Below, piece after piece: positions 37,008 through 45,964 of a DNA stretch of 64,000 bases. The stretch is from Bacillus massilinigeriensis. GTDB lineage: Bacteria > Bacillota > Bacilli > Bacillales > Cytobacillaceae. Below the pieces are notes generated by a model. The model ran no database searches and had not been told where the DNA came from. It worked only from the letters and a program-made list of their open reading frames with translations. The stretch's first letter is position 1; every line of letters begins with the position of its first letter. The stretch is from contig NZ_LT630337.1 in NCBI RefSeq assembly GCF_900117315.1, positions 1,704,679-1,768,678 of the forward strand, in the 5' to 3' direction. The translations under genes and the position numbers were made by a program.

Positions 37008-37036
37008 ATTATAAAAAAACTTATAAATAAAGTCAA
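37008..37036 (-). promoter_or_regulatory. Promoter of the rlmA leader transcript
   Basis: On the minus strand TTGACT (37036-37031) and TATAAT (37013-37008) are separated by exactly 17 nt, placing transcription start about 20 nt before the leader peptide's ribosome binding site. Confidence 0.85.
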
Positions 37037-37144
37037 AACCCCTTGCCAACGAGCGCAATTTCTTTATAAAAGGCTATCCGAATATCTATAAGTAAGGTCT
37101 CTAACATGATTTAGGATATATTTTTATTCTTGCATAAATAAATA

Positions 37145-37167
37145 GCCCAGAGCAATTGCTCTGAGCC
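37145..37167 (-). terminator. Terminator after mqo
   Basis: On the minus strand GCTCAGAGC and GCTCTGGGC form a 9-bp stem (one G-T pair) with an AATT loop, followed by TATTTATTT, about 70 bp past the mqo stop codon. Confidence 0.75.
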
Positions 37168-37235
37168 TATTGTGATAAAGATATCTTTAATTTACACCAT
37201 AGCCAAAAGGTGGCCTGAAATTTTCATTCAAAAAG

Positions 37236-38738
37236 TTAACTGAGGACTGCCTCTTTTTCACATAGACCTAGTGTTTTAGCTGTATCAATATGAACCTTTT
37301 CCAGAAGCTCTGGATTTTCCGTAAGAGACTCGCCATAAGAAGGAATCATTTCTTTTATTTTCAATTCCCAATCCTTCATGTGTTGCGGGAAGCATTTTTT
37401 AATGACCTCGAGCATAACGTGAACAGCCGTGGAAGCACCAGGTGAAGCACCTAGTAGGGCAGCAATCGAACCATCAGATGCAGTAATGACTTCCGTACCA
37501 AATTGGAGTGTTCCTTTTCCGCCCTCTTCTGTATCTTTGATAACCTGCACACGTTGACCAGCTACTACCATATCCCAGTCTTCAAGTTGGGCAGTTGGAA
37601 TAAACTCCCGTAGTTCTTCCATGCGCTTTTCATTCGATAACAGAACTTGTTGAATTAAGTATTTTGTCAAGGCCATCTCTTTTACCCCTGCAGCCAACAT
37701 AGTTAATACGTTATTTGGCTTGACGGAAGCTACTAAATCAAACATTGAGCCTGTTTTTAAGAACTTTGGTGAGAAACCAGCAAATGGTCCAAACAATAAT
37801 GTTTTTTTATTGTTGATATATCTTGTATCAAGATGCGGAACAGACATTGGTGGAGCACCAACCTTAGCTTTACCGTATACTTTTGCATGATGCTGCTCGA
37901 CAACCTCCGGATTGTTACATACCATAAATAGTCCGCTTACTGGGAATCCTCCAATATGTTTTGACTCAGGTATACCGGTTTTTTGTAATAAAGGTAGACT
38001 TCCACCCCCACCACCGATAAATACAAATTTAGCCGTATGGTACTCCATTTTACCCTCATCGATATTATGAACTTTCACTTCCCATAAGCCATCACTAGAT
38101 CGTTTAATATCCTCAACACTATGCTTGTAATTAATCTCTACATTTTTATTCTTTAAGTGGTCAAACAACATTCTGGTTAAAGCGCCAAAATTGACATCCG
38201 TTCCAGAGTCAATTTTTGTTGCCGCAATCGGTTCATTCGATAAACGGCCTTCTATCATTAGCGGAACCCATTCCTTCAGTTTTTCAGGGTCATCAGAATA
38301 TTCCATCCCTTTAAATAGGGGACTTTTTGTTAGCGCTTCAAAACGTTTTTTCAAGAAAGCTACATTTTCATCACCTTCAACGAAACTCATATGAGGCAAT
38401 GGCATAATAAAATCATGTGGATCACTGATCAGTTTACTGTTTACAAGATAGGACCAAAACTGTCTTGAAAGTTGAAACTGTTCATTAATTTTAATTGCTT
38501 TACTAATATCTATAGATCCATCAGATTTTTCGGATGTATAGTTTAGTTCGCACAATGCAGAATGACCCGTTCCGGCATTATTCCATTCGTTGGAGCTTTC
38601 CTCTCCAACATTTTCGAGTTTCTCAAAGACTTTGATTTCCCAATCTGGCGCTAACTCTTTCAGTATTGATCCCAAAGTCGCGCTCATGACCCCGGCACCA
38701 ATCAAAATAACGTCTGTTTTTTTCTGTATGTTGCTCAT
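37236..38738 (-). CDS. mqo: Malate:quinone oxidoreductase
   Basis: This 500-residue FAD enzyme of the membrane surface oxidises malate to oxaloacetate and passes electrons to menaquinone, bypassing NAD-linked malate dehydrogenase. The FAD-binding N-terminus ([19 protein letters not shown]) and blocks [48 protein letters not shown] and [16 protein letters not shown] are typical. I chose the ATG at 38738, with GAGGAAGG upstream; the open frame extends 31 codons further without support. It is monocistronic. Confidence 0.93.
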   Translation of the reverse strand: MSNIQKKTDVILIGAGVMSATLGSILKELAPDWEIKVFEKLENVGEESSNEWNNAGTGHSALCELNYTSEKSDGSIDISKAIKINEQFQLSRQFWSYLVNSKLISDPHDFIMPLPHMSFVEGDENVAFLKKRFEALTKSPLFKGMEYSDDPEKLKEWVPLMIEGRLSNEPIAATKIDSGTDVNFGALTRMLFDHLKNKNVEINYKHSVEDIKRSSDGLWEVKVHNIDEGKMEYHTAKFVFIGGGGGSLPLLQKTGIPESKHIGGFPVSGLFMVCNNPEVVEQHHAKVYGKAKVGAPPMSVPHLDTRYINNKKTLLFGPFAGFSPKFLKTGSMFDLVASVKPNNVLTMLAAGVKEMALTKYLIQQVLLSNEKRMEELREFIPTAQLEDWDMVVAGQRVQVIKDTEEGGKGTLQFGTEVITASDGSIAALLGASPGASTAVHVMLEVIKKCFPQHMKDWELKIKEMIPSYGESLTENPELLEKVHIDTAKTLGLCEKEAVLS

Positions 38739-39592
38739 TATAACCTTCCTCATCCCCCATATTGGCAAAAAAGATATACACACTCCTGCTATGGTGACCC
38801 CTAAATAGCAAAAAGCAACAAATGAACACATCTTTTCTGTCTCAATTATGACTATTTCATAGTCTATTATAATTATTTATAGATTAAAATATCTACTATT
38901 ATTTAATAATTATAAATTATTTAAAAGTTTATAGAAAGAGTGATTACAAAAAAATCCTTCGAAACACGAATAATACTACACAAGCCCAGAAGATACAAAT
39001 GGCAAATACCTTACACTTGAGCCCCCCTCTGATTTTTTTCTCATTAACTTTTCAAAGGTTCTATGAACAATATATATCACCAAATGGTTTATGAATCAAA
39101 TATTATTTTATAAAATTCTAATTTTTATGATATTAACATAATTAAATAGTATAGCAAATTGTTGAATAGATGGAAAAAGAATGAGTCGATTTTGACTTTT
39201 CCTTTTGATAATTATGAAGAGAAAGGCCCAAACATTCCTTTACAGATTGCTCAAAAAAAACAATCATAGACTCTATACTCATCTCCATCATACAGAACCA
39301 TGGGAAATGGACCGTTAACTCGTACTGCGAGATTATCCCTATCTAAGTATCGTGGATATATTGGAATTACTACGGATAGTTGCTAATTCCACAATCAACG
39401 ACTCTAGAACATGATTTCTTGATAAGGTTTCGTGCTCTGTTTTCTTTGTTAAACATTACATTATCCCATAATGCGAAATTGCCAGAAAACGAATGTATTT
39501 ACCCTAATTCTTATTAAAATATGTAAAATATGAATATAAGAAATAAAGGCAACTAAACTTTTTTCTTCAATTTTACAAATAGGTGATGAAAT
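38739..39592. other. 850-bp intergenic region, mostly without recognisable features
   Basis: The part next to mqo contains a TATAAT on the minus strand (about 38865-38870), without a convincing -35, and just downstream of it a palindrome GACTAT-TTC-ATAGTC (38850-38864) that could be an operator. Around 38880-39160 the DNA is extremely AT-rich. At 39251-39382 on the minus strand a start-less open frame of 43 codons encodes protein-like sequence (see the pseudogene entry). I see no RNA gene or complete coding region. Confidence 0.5.
39251..39382 (-). pseudogene. Possible gene remnant, unidentified
   Basis: An open frame of 43 codons between two stops, without start or ribosome binding site, would encode a protein-like stretch including IPIYPRYLDRDNLAVRVNG and PMVLYDGDEYRVYD. 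The composition is more like real coding sequence than the surrounding AT-rich DNA. I cannot name the parent gene. It may also be chance. Confidence 0.25.
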
Positions 39593-40078
39593 GTGAAATT
39601 AATAAATGTATTCATAACATTGAGTGTCGTTCTACTATTTATATCGGGTTGTAGTTTGCAAGAACCAAAAGAAAAAAATACGGTAAAAGATATTCAAAGG
39701 CACAGCGTATTTAATTTAGATCCGGAATCAATAAATGACTTAGACAAAGGAGTTTTAAGAGGAACACCTTTAAAACTGGATAGGGATTTGAAGATGAGCG
39801 ATATTGAAAAAGTATGGGGCAAACCAAATAAACATCGTGACCTGGAAGACCAACAATTCTATGGATATACGATTAAAAATCAATCTTTTTATATCTATGA
39901 GGATGAAATGAACGAAATTTCTATGATAGAAGTTGATCTTAATTATTCAAAAGATGAGATATTGAAATTAATGGGGAAACCGACAAAACCTGGACATATT
40001 TTTATTTACGAGAAGGAAAATCATGTAATTCAATTTGAGAAATTTAATGATAAATGGAGACTCATTTTAAGATACTAA
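39593..40078 (+). CDS. Small lipoprotein of unknown function
   Basis: This 161-residue lipoprotein has a short signal peptide and lipobox FISGC (Cys20). The mature part carries two similar segments, DIEKVWGKPNKHRDLEDQQFYGYTIKNQSFYIYEDEMNEI and EILKLMGKPTKPGHIFIYEKENHVIQFEKFNDKW, each with a GKP turn followed by beta strands, as in BamE/SmpA-like or DUF4309-type folds (by eye only). The start is GTG, with AGGTGATG upstream. It stands alone at the edge of the defence island. Confidence 0.7.
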   Translation: MKLINVFITLSVVLLFISGCSLQEPKEKNTVKDIQRHSVFNLDPESINDLDKGVLRGTPLKLDRDLKMSDIEKVWGKPNKHRDLEDQQFYGYTIKNQSFYIYEDEMNEISMIEVDLNYSKDEILKLMGKPTKPGHIFIYEKENHVIQFEKFNDKWRLILRY

Positions 40079-40183
40079 TAAAAGTGTTCACCTCAACCGA
40101 TATAGTAAAAATATCATATTACTCTACACTCCCTTAATTCAAAATAAGATATGGAGCACATCATAAAAATAAACGACCAAAAC

Positions 40184-40236
40184 AAAAAGGATTGCGTGTT
40201 CAGTCATAAAGACCAAACTCACAAATCCTTTTTATA
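40184..40236 (+). terminator. Possible terminator after the lipoprotein gene
   Basis: AAAAGGATT and AATCCTTTT (40185-40193 and 40224-40232) form a 9-bp stem around 30 nt, followed by a few Ts. The loop is long for a terminator. The rest of the 350-bp gap to the caspase gene shows nothing that I can assign. Confidence 0.4.
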
Positions 40237-40428
40237 CCGCAGAAAGAAGCGGATTTTAGTTTTTAATTGATACCGGTGGTCGGGGTCGAAAAAGCTTAAT
40301 AGATATTGAGTTTAAAAGGTTTAGTGAGAGTGATGCGTAAAATTTGTGTAAAATAATTTGTTTGTGTAAATTCATGAGAGGACGGGAGAAAATCTTTCTT
40401 CTAGCTTTCCCATTATAATTAACATAAA

Positions 40429-41976
40429 TTATAATAACTGTTCTTCTAAATTCCCGACACTTTCTAAATCAGCATAATACTGTTTTATAGCCATCTCCAT
40501 ACATACTTTTCTATTATCACTAGTTCTTTGTGACATGTAATGCTTATTGTAATATAGTGTGAAGTCAAATACTGTTCCGAATAATATCGAACATGCTTCA
40601 CTCCAAACTTTGATATCAATTGGTGGTATATCTAGATCATGACTTTTAATATAATACTCATTTATTTCTTGAATAAAGGGTGCCATTTGTTTGACAAGCT
40701 TAACTTCGGTTAGTATACCATTTTTGTACTCATTAAATAAACTGATTACATTCTCAGCCAAAGTTACTAAATGCGATAAAAGTTCCTTAGTCTTAATTAT
40801 TAACTCATTTTTGTTTCCTAAATTATTCTGATTAAAAATCTTTAGATGCTCATAGTAACTATGTACATTAAAATGGGTCCCACCTAATATAAAAGTATTT
40901 CTGTTATTAACTTTATACCACCAAGCTTTGTCTTGTTTGTCATCCACCCAAGTAGTATGACAAATAAAATTACTACTTATCATATCATTTTCATCCCGAC
41001 CAAAGTAAACCCAAATAATATTTGCTATTTTGCCCGTCCATTTGTCTTTAGATTTCTTATTGTTATACACCTCCACATTCTTAACCACATTAATTATTTC
41101 ATTATAAATTTTATTAATTTCTTCAAATGAAAAAGGCTCCTTTAAAATTACTTCTGTAGCGTATCTCTTTGCTTGCCCAGTATGAAGTGGTTTAACTTTA
41201 TAGATTATATACTTATCAGACTTAAGGTAAACATTTTTTGAATAGAATGGCTGAAACTCTTGTACTTTAAAATAAATTGTACCACCCATATTAGCTCTAA
41301 AAATTGGATGTTGTTTTCCATATGTACTTTTTTTATTCCATACATCCAAATATAACGATACTAGTCTTTGTATATCATTTAATGATACTTTTCCATCTCT
41401 TATTAATAGTCTATCCTGAAGAGCATCACATAAAAAGCTTGTAAATAGACTTGTAGGTTTATCTGGATGTCCAAATGAGACTTCTTCGGATTTACTAGAT
41501 GCTAAAACTGCGTAACCTTCCCCTTGAAACTCAGAGACCGTTTTTTCTATATTTAGAGACGACGTTCCATCAATAGAAAAGTTCCCTGAGTGACAACAAT
41601 CTAAAATAATGATCTTACTCTTGATTGGAATATCTTTAAGGTTTCTAATAATCTTTTGAGTGCTTAAAAGTCCATCACTAAAAACAAGATAGTGTTGGTT
41701 ATCCTTTAATGTGGTTCCATGTCCTGAAAAATAAAAAATTAGTGTATCATCCTTATTTGTTGCTCGCGTGACCATTTCTGAAAAAGCTTTTTCAAAGTCA
41801 TTTTTCGTTAATTCACCTAAGTTCCCACACGTTATTATATCGGAGTAGTCTAATTTCAAACCATTAAGTAAAGCATTCTCCATTATAGTAATGTCATTCA
41901 TACAAAAAGGTAAATCATTAGCACCAGAAAGATAATAATTACTAACTCCTACAATTAGCGCCTTAACATTTGACAT
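40429..41976 (-). CDS. Caspase-like (C14-type) protease, last gene of the BREX B operon
   Basis: This 515-residue protein has an N-terminal caspase/metacaspase domain (about 1-230) with strand motif KALIVGVSNY, the catalytic His86 in FYFSGHG and the catalytic Cys in ILDCCHSG (residues 127-128, the second being the usual nucleophile). The remaining 280 residues are a domain that I cannot name (aromatic-rich block TWVDDKQDKAWWYKV near 310). The ATG at 41976 follows AAGGGGAG and lies 36 bp after brxHII, with no terminator between, so it is read with that gene. Caspase-like proteases act as cell-killing or regulatory effectors in several defence systems. This gene is not a standard part of BREX. 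The target is unknown. Confidence 0.85.
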   Translation of the reverse strand: MSNVKALIVGVSNYYLSGANDLPFCMNDITIMENALLNGLKLDYSDIITCGNLGELTKNDFEKAFSEMVTRATNKDDTLIFYFSGHGTTLKDNQHYLVFSDGLLSTQKIIRNLKDIPIKSKIIILDCCHSGNFSIDGTSSLNIEKTVSEFQGEGYAVLASSKSEEVSFGHPDKPTSLFTSFLCDALQDRLLIRDGKVSLNDIQRLVSLYLDVWNKKSTYGKQHPIFRANMGGTIYFKVQEFQPFYSKNVYLKSDKYIIYKVKPLHTGQAKRYATEVILKEPFSFEEINKIYNEIINVVKNVEVYNNKKSKDKWTGKIANIIWVYFGRDENDMISSNFICHTTWVDDKQDKAWWYKVNNRNTFILGGTHFNVHSYYEHLKIFNQNNLGNKNELIIKTKELLSHLVTLAENVISLFNEYKNGILTEVKLVKQMAPFIQEINEYYIKSHDLDIPPIDIKVWSEACSILFGTVFDFTLYYNKHYMSQRTSDNRKVCMEMAIKQYYADLESVGNLEEQLL

Positions 41977-42012
41977 ATTAACTCCCCTTGTATTTTGTGT
42001 CACTCCCAACCA

Positions 42013-45000
42013 TTAAGGAGCTTTCACAGTAAATTCATTCAACACTTCCCCTTCTTTCACTACATAAATATTCAACTTATCCAAAACATCATGTAAATCC
42101 TCTAAGTCCCTATCACTCAATTTGAAAAAAGGGTCTGATGTTAATACTATATACCGTTCCTCCCCATTAAATCTTTCACTCGAAAAGTCAATTAGTCCTA
42201 GATTATCGTATTGTTTTACATTAAGTCGACCATTTTCTTTTTCATAATTGACCACAGCATCATAATAATCAGAGGCAATAACTCTTATACTCTCCCCAAT
42301 TAGATTTACTTCCAATGATAGTACTTTTCTAGGTGGCTTCATAGACACATTCTTTTGGCGATTTATTAAACCTAATCTTTCTTCCTTTTTCATATCTAAA
42401 TCAATTAATTTAGCATTCATTTGATTGATTAGCGCACTGTTTCTATTATCGATATTTTCTTGTTGATACGTTTCCAATTTCCCTAAAGTATCCCGATATT
42501 GCTGGTTAAATGATTTTTCTAAGAAAGAGTGCATTTTATTTAACTGCTTTTCTCTATTTGACAATACCTCTTGCCTAATTGTAATAGCTTGTTTTAGTAT
42601 CTCGCTTCCGCATTCATTTTGGCCTTGGTCTTGAACAGTAAAGTCATGATCTATGAAATCATTCATAAATACCCAATTGGAATTCAATGTAATTATTTCA
42701 CCAGATTCACGTTTAGCCAAATGAATAAAATGTTTATCTATATCTTTTCCTGTTCCATCGGTGATAGTAATTTCATATATCTCAATATGGAGTTTTTCAG
42801 GTAGGTTTGCATTTAATATATAATGCTTCCAAGATCTACCTTCCAATTCTTTCTTCATTAATTGTAAACCAATATGGAATAGTGGATGAATGTCTGATAT
42901 TAATGGAACACCCTCAGACACTGCATAAATAGAATTAGTAAAGCGATAACTTTGTACTTGTTCTTCCTGCAGCTCTGGCATTTGCTCCCGTATAAATTTA
43001 GGTAAACGTTCAATGCGCATTATTTTTTCATCTTTTGATTTATTAATACGAACTCGCTTCTTTTCTAATATATATGATGTAAAATCAGTGTATGATCGCT
43101 TAGGTATCATTTCGACTAACCAATCATTTTTTTGTCGCTTCAGCTCAGATAAATCAATTTTATCTTCTACCATTCTTTCTTCTTCAATTAGCTTCAGTAA
43201 TTTTTTATTTTCTTCAGATAAAGTCTTATCCATTTTTTCGATAACTTCATCTAATTTTTCTCGATTTAAAATGGCATCTTCCATTAAATTTGCAAGGCTA
43301 TCATACTCGTCTTCTAAAATTTCGCCAATAAAATCATAAACTAAGTCGGAGCCTAAGTCAGTTCTCATTTTTTCCATTTTCTCAAGCAATCGTACCATTA
43401 CACTACCTTCACGGGTATTCTTAGCTACTAAATTAAATATAAACACTTCATTTTTTTGACCAATTCTATGAATTCTACCCATTCGTTGTTCCAATTTATT
43501 TGGATTCCACGGAATATCGTAATTGATCATTTGATTGCAGAATTGCAAATTTATGGACTCTCCACCAGCATCCGTTGCTAGCATTATTTGACATTCATTA
43601 CGAAACATCTCAACTTGTTGCCGACGCTTGTCCATTGAGAAACTACCAACAATTTTTGAAACCTGTGGTACCCGCTTTAATAGTTTTCCTTCAAGGTAAT
43701 TCAAAGTATCTACTGATTCAGTAAAGATAATAATTTTTTCATTATGTTGAAGAATTCCATTGATTCCGAATAATGTTTCCTCGAGCTCTTCGTATTTTCT
43801 TTCTATTGTGTATAGTTTAATGTGCTCTGCTTGTTTAATTAACCCCTGTAAAACAAGAATTTCTTTCTTCAATTCCTTAATATCAACTACATCTATCGAC
43901 TGTTCTAATTGAACATTTAATTGTTCTTGCTGCTCATTACTCTCCTCTAAATAATTGTCCGTATCTAACTTCTTGATTTTATTTAGATACCTTGTCCGTT
44001 CCTTATCGGTTTGTTTATACAATTTAACTAGGCGGTTATACCTTCTTCGTAAGGATAAATAGATTGCCTCTATTGACGAACTAAGTCTTCTTTGTAATAA
44101 CATCATGGCAAATGCGGTACTTTGGCTACCATTATTTATTGCTCGATTAAAGTAATGAGTTACATATACCGTTACTGAATCGTATAATTCTAATTCTTCA
44201 TCTGTTAGCTGAAATTGAATCGTCTTTGATGTGCGTTTTGGAAAAATTGGCGTTCCATCAAAATTGTTGAGATTTTCCTTTAAACGTCTTATGATATATG
44301 GATTAGCTTTTTCCTGGATGCGCTCATTCATACTTTTACTCGAAAAGACGTCTTCATCAATTAATTTCATCAAATGCCTGAAATTTTCCGTATCCCCTTT
44401 ATGTGGTGTAGCGGTTAATAACAGACAATGTTCCGATTTTCTTAATATTGCTTCTCCCAACTGATAGAGCTTTGTTCGAAATACTTTTTTCGTAGCAGTC
44501 CCTTGTGTATAAGCAGACATTTTATGCGCTTCATCAATAATGACTAAATCAAAGCTAACTTCTTGAATAAGTGCTCTTACATCATCACGTATAGCCCAAT
44601 ACATCGAAGCCAAACAGAATGAATTTTCCGCAAAAGGGTTTCTCCCTCCATATTCATTTACAACATTCCGGTTGATAATATGAAAATGTAGACCGAATTT
44701 CTGATTCAATTCTTCCTGCCACTGTTTTAGGACAAGCGGAGGGACAAGAATAAGAATACGATCGACAGTAATCCGTGCTTTTAACTCCTTCATAAGCATA
44801 CCTGCCATGATTGTCTTACCGGCACCTGGATCATCTGCTAGTAAGAATCTGGTCTGTGGTACTTGAAGCATTCTACCATATACTGCTTCTATTTGGTGTG
44901 GCAGTGGTAATAGATTTTCATTACCTAATGCTTTTGTTTTAGAAAACTTCATTTCATTTTGAAGAAGCAAGTATTGAATATATTTTTGTACATCAGAGGC

Positions 45001-45198
45001 CTGGATATTATCATTTTCTTTATTATTAAGTTGTTGGAAGGTATTTATTTTTTCTTGTTCAATCATTAATTCATAAAATTGATTTGTATCTTTTCCAATT
45101 GCCTCCAAGATATAAAAACCTTCAACATGCTCACAATATTTGATTTCTACAACCTCTGGAAAGTAAGTGCTTGATATGATATCACCTTTATTAAACAT
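42013..45198 (-). CDS. brxHII: BrxHII, SNF2-type helicase of BREX type 3
   Basis: This 1061-residue SNF2/DEAD-like helicase has motif I ADDPGAGKTIMAG (residues 121-133), VIIDEAHKM near 215, LLTATPHKGD near 260, and the C-terminal lobe with ATDAGGESINLQFC and QRMGRIHRIGQ. Coiled-coil stretches follow each lobe. Type 3 BREX carries this helicase as BrxHII; the DISARM protein DrmD belongs to the same broad family, so the name depends on the operon context. A terminator separates it from brxA upstream, which would lower its expression relative to the first six genes. Confidence 0.87.
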   Translation of the reverse strand: MFNKGDIISSTYFPEVVEIKYCEHVEGFYILEAIGKDTNQFYELMIEQEKINTFQQLNNKENDNIQASDVQKYIQYLLLQNEMKFSKTKALGNENLLPLPHQIEAVYGRMLQVPQTRFLLADDPGAGKTIMAGMLMKELKARITVDRILILVPPLVLKQWQEELNQKFGLHFHIINRNVVNEYGGRNPFAENSFCLASMYWAIRDDVRALIQEVSFDLVIIDEAHKMSAYTQGTATKKVFRTKLYQLGEAILRKSEHCLLLTATPHKGDTENFRHLMKLIDEDVFSSKSMNERIQEKANPYIIRRLKENLNNFDGTPIFPKRTSKTIQFQLTDEELELYDSVTVYVTHYFNRAINNGSQSTAFAMMLLQRRLSSSIEAIYLSLRRRYNRLVKLYKQTDKERTRYLNKIKKLDTDNYLEESNEQQEQLNVQLEQSIDVVDIKELKKEILVLQGLIKQAEHIKLYTIERKYEELEETLFGINGILQHNEKIIIFTESVDTLNYLEGKLLKRVPQVSKIVGSFSMDKRRQQVEMFRNECQIMLATDAGGESINLQFCNQMINYDIPWNPNKLEQRMGRIHRIGQKNEVFIFNLVAKNTREGSVMVRLLEKMEKMRTDLGSDLVYDFIGEILEDEYDSLANLMEDAILNREKLDEVIEKMDKTLSEENKKLLKLIEEERMVEDKIDLSELKRQKNDWLVEMIPKRSYTDFTSYILEKKRVRINKSKDEKIMRIERLPKFIREQMPELQEEQVQSYRFTNSIYAVSEGVPLISDIHPLFHIGLQLMKKELEGRSWKHYILNANLPEKLHIEIYEITITDGTGKDIDKHFIHLAKRESGEIITLNSNWVFMNDFIDHDFTVQDQGQNECGSEILKQAITIRQEVLSNREKQLNKMHSFLEKSFNQQYRDTLGKLETYQQENIDNRNSALINQMNAKLIDLDMKKEERLGLINRQKNVSMKPPRKVLSLEVNLIGESIRVIASDYYDAVVNYEKENGRLNVKQYDNLGLIDFSSERFNGEERYIVLTSDPFFKLSDRDLEDLHDVLDKLNIYVVKEGEVLNEFTVKAP

Positions 45199-45213
45199 GT
45201 CATGCCCCCATTA

Positions 45214-45248
45214 CTAAAAAAACCTTATTCTACAATGAATAAGGTTTT
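45214..45248 (-). terminator. Terminator inside the BREX B operon, between brxA and brxHII
   Basis: On the minus strand AAAACCTTATTC and GAATAAGGTTTT form a 12-bp stem with a 6-nt loop, followed by a T-run. It starts at the brxA stop codon and ends before the brxHII ribosome binding site; only 49 bp separate the two genes and no promoter is seen there. Confidence 0.85.
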
Positions 45249-45964
45249 TATATTGCATTTTTTTCAATTACCAATTCTTTTACTCCTTGGCGATGAAAAG
45301 AAAATATCTTTCTTTCCCGTAACTCTGTAATATTTAATTCACAGTAGAATGGAAAAAATAACTGATGATTCTCTATTAAATCAACGTGCAGTGAATCACT
45401 TTCCATAACAAATAATATAACCTGCACAAGAAATGATTGGATTAGTGGATTCGTAATTACAATCTTTTCGCCTTTTGTATAGCTATGTCTCCCTACTGGT
45501 TGAATAACATTCCAAGCTTTCATGCTCATTAACACTGCACTGGTTGCAACCTCAACACGTCTGCGGTCACCGTACGCTTCTTTCATCCGCTTGCCAATTG
45601 CTTTACTAGAAACTTCATCTTGTAATTGGAATAAACGCCCAAATTCATTAGCAACATCTTTAAAAAAGGGATAAGCTACCATCGTTAAACCCCAATGTAC
45701 AAAAAGCCTTTCTTCATTGGTTAATTGGCTAAATTCACCTAGAACTTCATCTCGAATTGGTATCAATTCCGCATCAATTAGATACCATATTTTCATCAAC
45801 ATCGTAATGGCATTCTTTCTTGATTTTGCACCTGTAATATCATCACGTAAATATCCGTCCAAGATTGTATACATCTCTTTACGTGAATACTTTTTAGTTT
45901 GATTAGCTGTATAATCCAGGTGATTTAGCAAAACCTTTTGATCAAATCCAATTGGTTTACTCAC
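45248..45964 (-). CDS. brxA: BrxA of BREX type 3 (copy B)
   Basis: BrxA (238 residues) is a small, mostly helical BREX core protein of the DUF1819 type that is related to RNA-binding antiterminators in fold and has been shown in other BREX types to bind DNA. Here it shows RKEMYTILDGYLRDDITGAKSRKNAITMLMKIW and KRMKEAYGDRRRVEVATSAVLMSMKAW, followed by a beta-rich C-terminus. I chose the GTG at 45964 because AAGGAAG lies 8 bases upstream. A GTG 9 bases earlier is too close to that site. It overlaps the pglZ end by 8 bp. Confidence 0.85.
   Translation of the reverse strand: MSKPIGFDQKVLLNHLDYTANQTKKYSRKEMYTILDGYLRDDITGAKSRKNAITMLMKIWYLIDAELIPIRDEVLGEFSQLTNEERLFVHWGLTMVAYPFFKDVANEFGRLFQLQDEVSSKAIGKRMKEAYGDRRRVEVATSAVLMSMKAWNVIQPVGRHSYTKGEKIVITNPLIQSFLVQVILFVMESDSLHVDLIENHQLFFPFYCELNITELRERKIFSFHRQGVKELVIEKNAI

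Noticed and set aside
42013-45198. Calling the SNF2 helicase DrmD of DISARM
   Set aside because: DrmD is the same broad family and drmA/drmB are close by, but position after brxA and pglZ fits BrxHII of type 3 BREX better. The name remains context-based.
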